Shown here: piece by piece, positions 47,603 through 59,939 of the stretch
Position numbering within the stretch: the first letter of the stretch is position 1
Layout of the letters: every line of letters begins with the position of its first letter
NCBI RefSeq assembly: GCF_954871325.1
Contig: NC_088777.1
Coordinates: forward strand, 20,933,366 to 20,997,365
From: Gordionus sp. m RMFG-2023
Taxonomy: Eukaryota; Nematomorpha; Gordioida; Chordodea; Parachordodidae
DNA length: 64,000 bases
Direction: 5' to 3'
Translations under genes and position numbers: made by a program
The notes under the pieces: generated by a model
Told to the model about the DNA's origin: nothing
The model's database searches: none
What the model saw: only the letters and a program-made list of their open reading frames with translations

Positions 47603-50287
47603 TTTATTACTTAAGAATTCTACTATTAGTTATTTTTCTGAATTTTAATTGGGAACCCTGTTACTGCGAGATAAAGTTATTGAGAGCTATTTTTATAGGA
47701 AATTGTATATCCGAAATGCATTCCAATAATTGATTTTATTAATTTTCTGCGTCAATTCTAAAATAATTATTCGTTAAAATTAAAAATAGTTATACGTAAA
47801 AAGTGAATCAATAAATAACAAAATTAATTTTTTTCTTTAGAATTGTTTATTGAGTAGTAAAGTAATAATTTTAATATTTCCAAATTATAAATTTTTATTT
47901 ATGCTTAAATTTAGGTAGCGCGCTATTATAAATAAGAAAATTAATTTCATAATAAAGTTTAAACTTGTAATTTTTATACTAATTAAATTTAAATTGTGAA
48001 ACTAAATAATATATTTTGAAATATAAACTTATATCGTTTATAAATAAAATATTTTAGCTTTTTCAAGTTTATTGGGAAATTTTTTTACTAATTGAAAAAT
48101 AAAAAACAAAAGACACCAATATCAACAGTTGATAATCTCTCACGTAGAACTATTGATTTGAATTTTACTCTAGTAGCATAACAAATTTACAAAAGAAATC
48201 GGCATTGGAAATAAATAAGCTTCAGAAATTCGCTTAAATAATATAAATTCTAAAAAAAATCTAACGCGCTCGCCAATGGTTTTTAAAAAAAAACTCTGAC
48301 CCATTTATTTAAAAATTTTGAATCTGCCAGCCCAATGTTCTAAAATTATTAGCTAAACAATAATGCCTTACTAAACTTTCTATTTTCTAGAACCCTGTAT
48401 GGACCGATCCGAATTTAATTTTTTAAAAATAACACAAATTTTTTTATTATCTTTTTTTAAACATTTCCATTTCCCGATTTCGTTAAAATATACTACTTTT
48501 TCAACAGTCTAATATAAAAATCTCCGGATCAGATCGGACCTTAAAAAATTAATTACGGTGGAGAGATCTACTACTTTATGTACATATTATGGTTTACCCA
48601 AATTCATAAACCAGATATTCCGTTGCTATTAAAAAAAAAATTTTTTTTTCATCAATACATGTGAAAAAAGCGAAAATATTAAAATATCACATGAACTTAA
48701 AATAAATTTATACCTTCGAAATTTGTATTATAAATCCAAGCTCGATACTGGTCTGAAATATTTAAAAATTCTAAAACATTCATGGATAAGATTTATGAAA
48801 TGCGAATATATTGGAAGATGATTTTCTTATTAATATTACTATCAAGAATATAATGTTCTATATCCGTTTGATCAGAATATAAAAATTAAATCATGTGATT
48901 CACTTTAATTTTGAAATTCTAATATAGTTGTTCCATCTCGATTTTAAAAAGCATAAAATTTTTTATAAGAGTAACAGTTAAATCTACGGGAAAAAAATAT
49001 GTTTTCCCCTATTAAAAGTATAAGCAATTTTTTTAAAAAATGCTCTCCTGTGATGTTGGAAAAAAATGGATAGGAAACACTAAACTACAATCCTCAGCTT
49101 AGTTTTAATTTTATAAACTAGAAGAGCGTTTTGACTGTATAAAGTGAGATTTCTTAATAATACTTTAAACCTTTAAAAACAAATTAGTATTAATTTATAT
49201 AATTTTCTCATTTATTCAAGCCAGTAGGCATTGGTATATATTATCATTTATACATAACAAAAGAACTCAAAAAAATGTCTGTAAAGATTAATTTTCAATA
49301 ATAAAATTTTATAAATATAGTTCTGTTCAGAATAAAAAAAATTTATAATACTTTTATATAAAATTTAACACCCATTTTTAATACTCTTTCAAGGTTATTT
49401 TTAGTAAGAGATAAAAAAAAATATATTTGTGAAAATAAATAATCATTTTAAAAAATCAATAGTGATAATATTTTTTCTGAAAAATAAGGAATGTGTTTTT
49501 GACGACAATCCACCAATAAGTAGATGCAGATTCTCGATTTTATAAGATATCCTAATGAAAATTTTCAATACCTTATTTATTTAATATTGGTAAATATTTT
49601 ATATTTTTTTAATTGTAATTTATTATAAAATAGTAATTACATATTCTTTTTAAAAAAATAATGTTTTTTTATAACTTTCAAAAGATTTAAAATTTTAATG
49701 AAATCGTATGTTAAATTTTTGAAATTTTCTAGAAATATATTTTGGATATATTTTTATTTTAAAAATTCTTCTTTTTAGATAGTTTCAAATCTGCGAATAG
49801 AATTTATTGACATTTTAGATAGCGCCTTAAAAAAAATTGATATTTAAAATTGATTTTATTAAATATTTTAATGAATTAGTTAATTTTCCAGAAAGTAAGT
49901 TGTATCGTATGGAGAGTAGGAAATATAAATGTTATGCGTTTATTTTCGATATAAACAAATGACAGATATACAAAAAAAAATGGTACACAGTCACATTTTT
50001 CTCACTCCAAAGTGGATTAGATTTATTTAATACAAGTTTAATAGTCAATTATAGGGCTAGAACCAAAAACAAATTTAAATTTTTATTCAAAAACAAAACA
50101 TATAAATAAAGGTTGTTTCGAAAAAAATTATTATTGCTAAAAATTAATGTTAAAATGTCATTTTAAATTTGTTTTGAAAAAAAAAAAAATTGCTAAAGAA
50201 AGATTATTTTAATTTATAAACATATTGAAACTAAAAATGTGAAAGCAAAAAAAATATTGTTAATGAATATTTTTTAAAAAATTTCTA
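47603..50287. other. Upstream flank of CPT1, no gene seen
   Basis: A+T-rich. No CPT1 N-terminal exon was recognised. At about 48390-48545 GGACCGATCCG and, reversed, GGTCCGATCTGATCCGG lie about 140 bases apart and may be ends of a decayed MITE. Confidence 0.4.
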
Positions 50288-50904
50288 TGGGGCTGCGCCG
50301 ATATTAAATATCGGATCGGATCGGCGCCGATATTTAGCGTTTTCCAAAAATATCAGATCGGGCCGATACCTGTAAAAAAACCGATCCGATCTTTCCTATT
50401 CTTTTTGTTATTTTATGTTTTGTATATTTATTTTACATTATTATAATATTTTCTAAATATTTTTTTAAATAATGCAAATGCACAAAACCCCCTAAATTTT
50501 ATTTATTTTTAAAATAGATTTAAGTATTTTAAAAGATTTTTTATAAAAATAGAAAGGAACACCCAAAGTTTTATTTATTTTAAATCTTCTTAAAGAATAA
50601 AGCCAATTTTATTATTTATACTTTATATAAAAGAATTTTTTTGAATATGGTATCTGAATTATGGAAATATTTTACAAAAGGCAAAGATAATTTTGCAAAT
50701 TGTGTTATATGCGGAATTTTAATTTCACGAGGAGGAATAATGAAAGATTCATAATCGATTTTTTGCATAAAAAATATTGATATCTTAATTACATTTGGTT
50801 TAAAGGGGGGTGGTTAAAAATCAGTATAATATCGGATCGGTTTTGAACCAATATCGGAAAATATGAGATCGGATCTGTGAAAAATATGTGGATGGCACAG
50901 CCCT
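50288..50904 (+). mobile_element. Short hAT element with BED-finger remnant
   Basis: The ends TGGGGCTGCGCC and, reversed, TAGGGCTGTGCC are hAT-like. The flanks AATTTCTA (50280-50287) and ATTTTCTA (50905-50912) differ by one base. ATCGGATCGG subterminal repeats lie inside both ends. In the middle an ATG frame (50647-50754) encodes MVSELWKYFTKG, then CVICG and ISRGG, the start of a BED-type zinc finger as in hAT transposases. It stops before the His pair of the finger. The remaining transposase is absent. Confidence 0.88.
50647..50754 (+). pseudogene. Truncated BED zinc finger of a hAT transposase
   Basis: Thirty-five codons then a stop. W at position 6, YFTK, C-x2-C and ISRGG are the conserved first half of the BED finger. 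The second half with His residues is missing. Confidence 0.75.
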
Positions 50905-50912
50905 AATTTTCT

Positions 50913-52224
50913 AAAGTAGTTTAGCATCGTTTAAAGATTAATAGCTTAGGGGGGGGGGGGGGGGCGATGCCGATTATCGTCTAGAAATTCACCATCTTTT
51001 GTTTTGTCTAATCTATAAAAAATTTTTGTCCTAAGAAAAAAAGTATAAATTAGTCTTAGCATCTGTATTATTTTGATTTTTTTAAAAGAATTGATCCTTT
51101 TTTATTTATATCATACAATAAATAATACAATATTTATTACTATTTTGGTTTTATCTGAGCATAAGAAATAATTATGAGCATTCAGCATTTTTTTCTATTT
51201 TCAAATATCAACTTAAGGAATTTTTATTCTTTAGCATCTTAATTTAAAATATGTGTATTATTTTATATGACAAAAAGCTGATAAAAATTTTGTAAACATT
51301 TTTTAAAAAATATTTAAACATATTGCTTGCATTTAAATAACATCCATCTCTTTGGCTTCTATATATTTTTTTAATTACGATAAAAGGCTTAAGTTTGTTT
51401 CTTTTTGCATTCAATTTAAAAATGACATATATTTCCCTGTAATTAGTCAAGTTATTTCAACCATTATTAAAAGTCATAATCGAGTAACCCAAGCAAAAAT
51501 TACACTGAGTCTTATTTTCGCCAACTAAATTTAGTCTCAACACTATTAAAAATGGTAATCATTGTGTAGGATAGGACTAAAAAATTAAACGAATATAATC
51601 GATTTTTTCTAAATGTTTTAATTAGATTAAATGATAATAAGAGAATCAGTGATAGTTTGTTAAATAATTCAATGATATAGCCAGCTTTTGTTAATTATTT
51701 TGAGCAAAAAACATATTAAATAATTGAATGAAGGTATTTTTAGGTGGGAAAAGTCCTAAATTTGTTAGCTTCTCTATAACACATACTGTCATGATGAGAC
51801 CTCAATCTTTATTCTGTTCAATAATTTGTATTGAATCACACCAGATTTTAAATTTATGACTAGAAACTATTTAAAATATTTATTAAATCAAGGAAATTCA
51901 CTATGTCAGGGTTTTAATATATTTATAAATTCATTTTAAAATATATATATAAGTTCAAATTTGATATATTAATTAATAATAAATATAAATTAATTTGGAT
52001 TTATAAGGAGTAATTTAAAAAATTATCTGATATTTTAGACTTACTCCCATCACATAAAGCTACAATATGCCCCTATAAGTTATTATTATATCTAATTATT
52101 AGTTTTAAATGCTTTTACCTAAAAATAAATTAAAATTCTCAATTTGTTTTTAAAAAATTATTAACTTACTTTGTCATTTAAAAAGATTATTTACAATTGC
52201 TTATTTTATTCATTTGGAGGTGGT

Positions 52225-52255
<31 letters not shown>

Positions 52256-53372
52256 GAAGGGGGGTTTAGTCAATTTTACTTAACATTTGTTCAAAATTCA
52301 AAAATACTTGAGCATGCTCAAAGAAGATTTTTGAACAAGATAAAAATTGTTTTTTGTAAAATAAATTTCTATGATTTTGAGCATCTTTTGGAATTTTAAT
52401 AATATAATAAAATCTATTGTGATGAATTGATTTATTTCTTATTTCAATGCAAAATACCAATAATTTAACCCAGGTCTCTCCTATAATAGAAAACATCTGG
52501 CAAAATAATAATTTTTTTTTAATATAAATAAATAAAGAACATTAAATTAAAATAAAGGGAGATGCAAAGGGAAAAGATTTCATCACAAAAAATTATAATA
52601 TAAAAATCGCAAAGGACTTCAAAATCATAGAAGATTTTTTTACAAAAACATTTATTATTTTGCTCAAATTTTTTTTATGAAATCTTCAAATGTTTAAAGA
52701 TTTTTGTCAAAGCCTGATTCTATAGTTCACCTAATTTTATCCCATTAATAATAATACTTTAGTTAAAAATAATGATTTCATATATTTATACAATTTTAAG
52801 TTATAAATAAATATTACTTAAAACATAAAGCCCTGTAAGACTGGACAAGAACCCTGAGAAGGTCATGAAATGGTATAAAATTTTAAAAAAGATTACAAGC
52901 ACAAGCTGGTTCTCAGCAATTTTTTAAAATAATTTTAAAAAATATCAATATATGACTCATTTAGCCTTCATTTTCTGTTAATCTAAATTTCCACTTGAAA
53001 TAATATATATCAAAAATCTTTTTCTTTTAATTGGGGCTGGATTAGGCCTAAAAATGGAAAAAATTTCAAAAACATAATAGGTTGGGATACATTATAATAT
53101 TTGATCATTGATATTAACATAAACAGATAATATAGTTATTGTATGTATAAAATTATGCATTAGTTAAATGAAGACCAATAACATTATTATTAAATGAAAT
53201 TTTGAATCAATGTAACATACCTAAAAAGTAAGTAAAATAAATAAGTAATGTATAATTCAAAAAATTTATCATAATTTAATGTGTATTACAATATATATAT
53301 ATATTAATATTATATACAAAATTTTAGATAAACCTGTAAACGCATTCCTGCAAAAATTTATTACTCTTTTCA
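50913..53372. other. A+T-rich stretch with G tracts, no gene seen
   Basis: A run of about 14 G lies at about 50950. At 52223-52256 a (GT)n run leads into a G18 tract. The small frames here are low-complexity or antisense and have no recognisable similarity. Confidence 0.4.
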
Positions 53373-53381
53373 TTTTCTCCA

Positions 53382-54204
53382 GGTGTAACTAAACTGAGAA
53401 TTGACAGGTAAACTGAGAATTGACAGGTAAAATTTATTTTTATTATAGCCTATCAATTTTATTTTAAATTAAATATTTTTAAAATCCCAAAAATCTAAAA
53501 AATTGACTAAACTGAGATTTGACATCAAAACTCCAAAAATAATGACGGAAACTTAAATATAAAAAATAAAAAACTTTTAAAATCCCAAAAATCTAAAATA
53601 CTGACTAAACTGAGAATTGTAATCATAACTCCAAAAATAATGACGGAAACTTAAAATTTTTTCCATTTTATGATTATAACAGTTTGTACCAGATAAATTA
53701 ATCCAAAGTAAAGAATTATCCTCCTATAATTCATATTATTTATAATTAATAACTAAATTTTTAATCTATTACGCCATCTACCGGAAATATATATATGATA
53801 TGTAAAATTTATTATGGGTGTTATATTTTCTATGTAATATAACTGTTCTATATATATATATTATAAATTTATGGACTACTCTTTCTTCCATATTCTATTT
53901 TATTTATTTAGATTTTATTTTGTTATAAATTTCGATGTAATGTCAAGAATATGTCAATAAATTATTATTCGGATGAAGATGAAATAAAGATTCTTTTGTT
54001 CATTATCATTAAGTTACAAAATATATAATATTATAATAGCCTCTCTTTGTCACCGTTTATAATAATTATAAATTAAATTTACATAAATATTTTATTTATA
54101 TTTTTAAAATATAATTGATAGGCCATAAATTAATTTTACCTGTCAATTCTCAGTTTACCTGTCCATTCGCAGTTTACCTGTCAATTCTCAGTTTAGTTAC
54201 ATCC
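53382..54204. mobile_element. Fold-back transposon with long repeat-built termini
   Basis: The left end reads TGTAACTAAACTGAGAATTG then ACAGGTAAACTGAGAATTGA; the right end, reversed, has the same unit three times. The inverted ends extend for roughly 90 bases through TATCAATT and TATTTTAAA. The flanks TTTTCTCCA (53373-53381) and TTTACTCCA (54205-54213) agree at eight of nine. Inside, a block of about 95 bases with CCCAAAAATCTAAAA and AATAATGACGGAAACTTAAA is duplicated (53484 and 53578). A 9-bp duplication with long termini suggests a Mutator-like origin. No transposase is present. Confidence 0.8.
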
Positions 54205-54213
54205 TTTACTCCA

Positions 54214-54844
54214 ATTTTTAAAAGTGGATAGATGTATTATATATGTAAAAATAAAATTTGTGTAATACTTTGCAAGCCTACCTAAACTAGGTTCGTCCAA
54301 TCATGTTAAGAACAATCAGTATATTTGATTTTTTATTATATGTGTCTTTTTCATATGAAGGAAAATTGGAAGTAACAAGCCTAGATTTACCCGACCCTTT
54401 CCTCCCAATTTTTTTTATTATCTGCTAGAAGGTTTTATACCCCCCTTAGACAATGGTTAATTTAGCCTCCCTTAAAAATTTTACCCCCCCCCCTTCCACC
54501 TTCTAAAAAAAATTCCTATACCCTTCTAAATTCTATATCCAGTCCATAACAGATCAAAATCAGAAAAAAAGAGAAGCAAAATCAAAATTGGTATTTAAAA
54601 AAAATCATACTCACCTCCACTTTTAATCAAATGGCGGTAGCCTCGTCATAATTCCTCTAATTCTAATGGCTATCTTGTGTTAAACAACTACCCCCCCCCC
54701 CCAATAGATGTAACTGCTATCTACCCCCGACTTACCACTAACATTTATATTTTGAGAAATCATTTATCTTATAACGCTCTTATATTTGTTATACATAGAA
54801 ACCATTTATCTTAATATCATTCTTGTTTTTTTAGTTTGTAAAAT
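54214..54844. other. C-tract-rich stretch, no gene seen
   Basis: C runs of 9-14 bases occur at about 54485 and 54690 within pyrimidine-rich DNA. It looks like remains of G/C-tract transposon ends. Confidence 0.4.
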
Positions 54845-55039
54845 ATGCCATATCATCAAATTGAGATTAAATTTGATTTTGCTTACTGTGTGTCCAGCTT
54901 ATCCAACTATTTTGTATCAGTTGGATTGGCTGAACAAATTATAGAGATAAAAATATCCCCTCTTTTATTGAGAATTTTTGATTGGTTGAATAACATAAAT
55001 AAAAATATAGAAGATGTTTATGCCGCAGTTGTTCAATAA
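54845..55039 (+). CDS. Unrecognised small ORF, 64 codons
   Basis: ATG at 54845 lies just after an acceptor-like site (TTGTTTTTTTAG). The product (FDFAYCVSSLSNYFVSVGLA then a C-terminal half SPLLLRIFDWLNNINKN) is not low-complexity. The stop overlaps AATAAA, which could serve as a polyadenylation signal. No family is recognised. It could be a last exon, a transposon scrap or chance. Confidence 0.3.
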   Translation: MPYHQIEIKFDFAYCVSSLSNYFVSVGLAEQIIEIKISPLLLRIFDWLNNINKNIEDVYAAVVQ

Positions 55040-55726
55040 AAACTGCGAAGAGTAATATTTTTATAATGAATGTCAATCAATATATTTTTTTGTTATTTTA
55101 ATTTATTTTTTTTATAAAATAATATATTATTCTTGGATTTGAATTGAAAAATAAAAATATTATCTGGAAAAAGATTTTGTGTTTGAAAAGTTATCGGTGT
55201 TTTTTGGGGGGTTTGTGTAAGTGTTGCAAGTGATCTGAGATGTAGAATCTGGTAGATACGAATTTACCTAAATAAACAGGTAAAAAAAATATTTTACATA
55301 CATATTAATTTAGTTTTTTTAATTAAAAATGATGGTAAAATAAACGCCATGTACTGGTTGTAGCCTGTATTTTATTTTTAGAATAAGGATTTTTGGTTGA
55401 TTATTACTATTTTTAAGGTAATTATAAAGTTAGTAAACAATTTTATACCCCATTTAAAAAGAAAAAATGGAACATTTTTTAATTGTTACTTTTTAATCTA
55501 AAAAGGAATAATTTGGTGGAAATTTGGAAGTGCTAATGTTTTTTTAACGGTTATTGAGGTAACATAAAGGAATTAAGAATGTTGCGATATATATTTATTA
55601 TTAAATTAATTTAAAATACAATTATTATTTTTGTAATATAAATTTAAACCTTATTTTAAGTTGAGGTTATAGGTAAGTCAATTTTAGTATCTTTAAAAAT
55701 AAAATAAAGAAATTTAAATTTAAAGG

Positions 55727-55900
55727 GCGAGTTGGATTCGTGGAATATATATCAATTTGGTAACTTAGAAGGTTGAGAGAAAGGGTTTTTATGTTAATTT
55801 GGAGAACATAATAGGCGAGTTGGATTCGTGGAATATATATCAATTTGGTAATTAGAAGGTTGAGAGAAAGAGTTTTTATGTTAATTTGGAGAACATTTTT
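55727..55900. repeat. 87-bp tandem duplication in the older Gypsy leader
   Basis: GGCGAGTTGGATTCGTGGAA starts copies at 55727 and 55814; they differ at a few bases. It lies between the older copy's leader and gag-like part. Confidence 0.9.
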
Positions 55901-55992
55901 GATTTATAAAGAGTTTTTGGTCATAAAGTGTGGGATAGAATTGATTATGTATTTACGATATTATTTGGAGTAATATATGTGTTATATATTAT

Positions 55993-56360
55993 TATCATAA
56001 ATGATACATTTTTATAGTAACTGACAATCATTTGATATGATATATTTTTGTTTATCTATTTTTTTTATATAGTTAACATGTCAGTTATTTTAAAAATTAG
56101 GGATTTTTTTTTAATCATTGATTTTTTTTTATTATGAAATTATGATTAACTTTTTTTTATGGGCCATGAAATTATGATTAATTTTTATAAAATGACTTAT
56201 CAATATTTTTACAATAAAGAATTTAATTATTGATTTAGTATTTGAATAAATTTTTTTAGAACATTTCCTAAATCTTTTATTTAGCTCTCTAGTTTGGCAT
56301 TTTCTTTCTTTTCTGTGTTTTTTTCTTTTATTTTTAAATTTCGTTACATTATTGTTGACA
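55993..56360 (+). repeat. Left LTR
   Basis: It pairs with 62412-62779 at about 97-98% identity by eye. It contains AATAAA (in TTTTTACAATAAAGAATTT) and TTTTATATAG. Its end TGACA mirrors the right LTR's start TGTCA. Confidence 0.93.
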
Positions 56361-56524
56361 GTTGTTGACCGCGACTACAGGATAGTTTTGATTCCACGGT
56401 TATTCGGTATTTTAAGGTAAAAAATATTTTATTTTATATTTTGTATCCAGGACACAACGCAGAAAATTTATTTTTAGATTAGTTCGATTAACACGCAATA
56501 TTTAGTAACATTTCGTAATATGCG

Positions 56525-57310
56525 ATGGTGGTGTATTTCGATAAGTATTCTGAGCCTACTTTTATTAATAAAGTTGCCATCCTTAAGGATATGGGTTATA
56601 AAATCTTGTATAAGAGCATTAATGAATTGGATATAGGACATCATTTAATTACATTGGGATTAATAGTAATTATATATTTAATTTATATTATTTTGAAATT
56701 TTTATTTGGAAAATGTACTCTGGTTGCGACCAGAGTATATGGTAATTGGAAAATAGACACTCCGGTGTCGGCAGATTGTTGGAAAAAGATTTCGGACTTG
56801 GAAAGTAGTTTAAATGGAATTTTAAATGAAATCAAGAACGGCAGACCTGAAAAGGTTGAAACGATGAAAGATAATAACGATGATCGTTCGGAATTTGTGG
56901 AGAGGTCAGTAGTTAGCCTCCAGGAATTAAAAGATATAAAAGAATCTATTAAAGATATTTATAGTGAGGTATCTAAATTGATTAATATGATGAGTAATCA
57001 AGGGGACAAGAAACAACTCGGTGATAGAATTATTTCGAATGGAAAGAGTTTTCCAAAGATTGTTGCTGACATAATTTGTAATCGGTGCAAATACAAGGGT
57101 CATTATTCTAAAACCTGTATTGTAAAGGAACAGAATTTTAGATTGGGTTTTCCATTGCAAAGGTCTAGTGGAGAAAATTCCAACGTAAGGAAGATTTCAG
57201 GCCTAGATGTAAATAAAGTTGATTCGTTGCAATCGAATTATGGCAGATCCCGTTTGTGTTTTAAATGTAACAAACCGGGACATGTAGCCATAAACTGTAT
57301 CAAAAATTGA
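56525..57310 (+). CDS. Gag-like ORF with membrane segment and two zinc knuckles
   Basis: This ORF of 261 residues belongs to the fossil Gypsy copy. A strongly hydrophobic run at about 41-61 (LITLGLIVIIYLIYIILKFL) is unusual for a Ty3/Gypsy Gag. A charged, probably coiled segment follows (SVVSLQELKDIKESIKDIYS, about 128-155). Two CX2CX4HX4C knuckles lie at 185-198 (CNRCKYKGHYSKTC) and 245-258 (CFKCNKPGHVAINC). I cannot recognise a capsid domain. It is shorter than typical Gags, so it might be a Gag remnant or a lineage-specific form. Confidence 0.75.
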   Translation: MVVYFDKYSEPTFINKVAILKDMGYKILYKSINELDIGHHLITLGLIVIIYLIYIILKFLFGKCTLVATRVYGNWKIDTPVSADCWKKISDLESSLNGILNEIKNGRPEKVETMKDNNDDRSEFVERSVVSLQELKDIKESIKDIYSEVSKLINMMSNQGDKKQLGDRIISNGKSFPKIVADIICNRCKYKGHYSKTCIVKEQNFRLGFPLQRSSGENSNVRKISGLDVNKVDSLQSNYGRSRLCFKCNKPGHVAINCIKN

Positions 57311-57719
57311 CTATATGATTGCAAGTGTAATCATATACTAAATAAGAGATCGGGAGGGAGAAATAATAATAAAGTAAATAACCATGCTGAAATGAGATAT
57401 GATTCTCGTAAAAGCAGTGGTTTTAACCAAAAATTTTTTTATCCTGATGATAAAAATAATACAGATTCTAATGATTTTAAATGGGAGAAATATCCTAGAG
57501 GTATTGTTAAATATTCCGATGAAGGGAATGTTAATACTTTCAGATGGGAAAAATATCCCAGTTATATTGCAAAAAAATATATGAATATTGTTAATGGACC
57601 ACTAAATTCCGAGTTGAATTTATGTTCAAATGGGAATTCTCATGAAACTGATGTTTCAAACGAAATTAATCTTGATCCGTCAATTGAAACATATGATATT
57701 TTAATGACTGAGAGATTAT

Positions 57720-58030
57720 CCGAACCTTGTCCTTGTCCAAGAGTTACTGTTGATTTGAGGGACATCGACATGTTGTTCGACACAGGGGCTAGCATTTCCA
57801 TAATGTCTAGAAGAAATTATTATAAGTATTGGCCTGGGGGTAAACTCGAAAAAGAATCTATGTGTGTCAGACAATTTGATGGGTCTGAGATAATAGTTGT
57901 GGGAAAAACTAAGTTGGGAGTAATTCTCCATGATACCACATTTTTCCTAGATTTATGGGTAGTAAAAAAAGATGTGGAAACTATCATGGGGTGGGATTGG
58001 ATTGTTCAGTTAGGTCCTTTCAATAATTAT
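57720..58030 (+). pseudogene. Gypsy protease domain
   Basis: This is an aspartic protease of the retroviral type: MLFDTGASISIM with the active DTG at 57779-57787, then QFDGSEIIVVG, and a GWDW motif near its end. The relic at 0.6-2.9 kb has the same block. Confidence 0.9.
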
Positions 58031-58429
58031 TGGAATATTTTTGTCATACATAATGGTTCGGCCCTAATTGAGACTAAAAACAAAAATATTGCTAATAATG
58101 CTAGAAAAAATATTCGTGAAATAGAAGGGACGGATTTAACCGTAAAACAAGATGATTCAACCCGTAATTCTGATAGGTATGTAAAGTCCACGGAATTAAT
58201 GGTTGAAAACAATATTAGCATTGATGAAACCCCAATGGTTGCTATTGGTATTCATGAATTACATAAAATGCGTGAAAAAATATCTCGTTTAATGAAGAAA
58301 TATGAAATAATTTTCGAAGACAAATTAGGTTGTCTTAATGATTATCAAGTAGATATAAAATTAAAGGAGGGATTTTCACCTATTTTTCTAGCGTGTCGAC
58401 GAGTTCCTTTTGAATGGAAAAAGGAAATT

Positions 58430-58980
58430 GACGAAAAGTTGGATCAGTGGGTTAAAGATGGCATTATTGTTCCAGTGGAATATAGTGTATGGGCAACCCC
58501 GTTGGTACCGGTTAAGAAATCAAATGGTAAATTGAGGCTCTGTGCTGATTTCAGAGTAACCGTAAATAGATGGGTAGCAGAGGTTAAATATCCGTTGCCT
58601 CGAATTGAGGAAATTTTGGCTCAGTTGAAGGGAGCAAAATATTTTTCAAAGGTTGATTTTTCGTCAGCCTATTTACAATTACCTTTGAGGGAGGAGATTC
58701 GTAAATTATTGACGATCACGACTCCTAAAGGGTTGTTCGCTTTTTGTAGATTACCATTTGGGTTGAGTGTGTCAGCCCCTATTTTTCAGCGTACCATGGC
58801 GTACGTTTTCCAAGGACTAGAGGGGGTATTTTATTACATGGATGATGTGATAATTACAGGAATGACGCCTGAACAGCATAACCAACGTTTGGAGGAAGTT
58901 TTTAAAAGAATTCATGGTAAAGACTTGAGAGCCAGCAAGGACAAAAGCATTTTGGGCGTCACGGAGGTAGAATATTTAGG
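58430..58980 (+). pseudogene. Gypsy reverse transcriptase domain
   Basis: Seen in order: WATPLVPVKKSNGKLRLCAD, YPLPRIEEILAQL, FSKVDFSSAYLQL, FCRLPFGLSVSAPIFQRTM and YMDDV (catalytic Asp pair at 58841-58846), then EYLGH. This is the standard Ty3/Gypsy order. Confidence 0.95.
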
Positions 58981-59249
58981 TCATCAAATAAATGGGATTG
59001 AGGTGAAACCATTACAAAAAAATTTGAAGAATATATTAAATTTGAAGCAGCCCAATAGTAAGACAGAGGTACAGTCCTTTTTGGGTATGGTAAATTACTA
59101 CCATCGTTTTATAGAGGATTTTGCGAAGGTAGCTGCCCCGTTATATGAATTATTAAAAAAGGGTGTCCATTTCAATTGGAAAGTGGAGCAACAAGAAGCC
59201 TTTTAAATTTTAAAAGGAAAGATTGGGGAAGAGCCAATTTTAGTATGTT

Positions 59250-59640
59250 TCAACAATGATTTAGAAATCATTTTAGCTGTTGATGCTTCTAACAAAGGTG
59301 TTGGAGGAGCCTTACTACATTTAATTGATGGTGTGGAAAGACCCATCCATTTTTTTCGCGAGTTTTTCGTGATGTAGAAACGAGATATTCGGTGATTGAA
59401 CAAGAGGCCTTGGCCGTGATTTTCGGTTTGACGAAATGCCGTGAATATTTGATTGGAAAAAAATTTGAAATTTTTACTGATCACAAACCGTTAATCCACT
59501 TATTCCGAAAGGATAATAGGGAGTTAATGTTATCTCCCCGGTTACAACGTTGGTTATTATTAGTGGGCAATTTTAACGAGGAGGTTAGATATCGTCGAGG
59601 CAAAGAGAATCATTTGCCGGATATTTTGTCCAGGTTAGGT
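59250..59640 (+). pseudogene. Gypsy RNase H domain
   Basis: Seen: AVDASNKGVGGALLH, then EQEALAVIFGLTKCREYL, TDHKPLIHLF and NHLPDILSRL. These are the catalytic Asp/Glu/Asp blocks of Ty3/Gypsy RNase H. Confidence 0.92.
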
Positions 59641-59939
59641 TCTGGCTGTGCAGACCCGGAAATAAATGATATTATAAGTATTGATAGAGAGAAGGCCTTA
59701 GTGCATTCTCTGTCTTATATTTTAAAAGGGGGTCCTACCAATTGGGAGGATTTGAAAACCAATACTGTGAATGACAAAGATCTAGGTCAAGTAAAAGTGA
59801 GTTTAACAGGAGAAAAACCTTGGAAATACAAATATGATTCCTATAAAAAGATACAAAAAGAATTATCAATTGTTGATGATTGTATTATGAGGGGAAACAG
59901 AGCCGTAATTCCTTATAAATCACGGAGTAAAATTATGAA

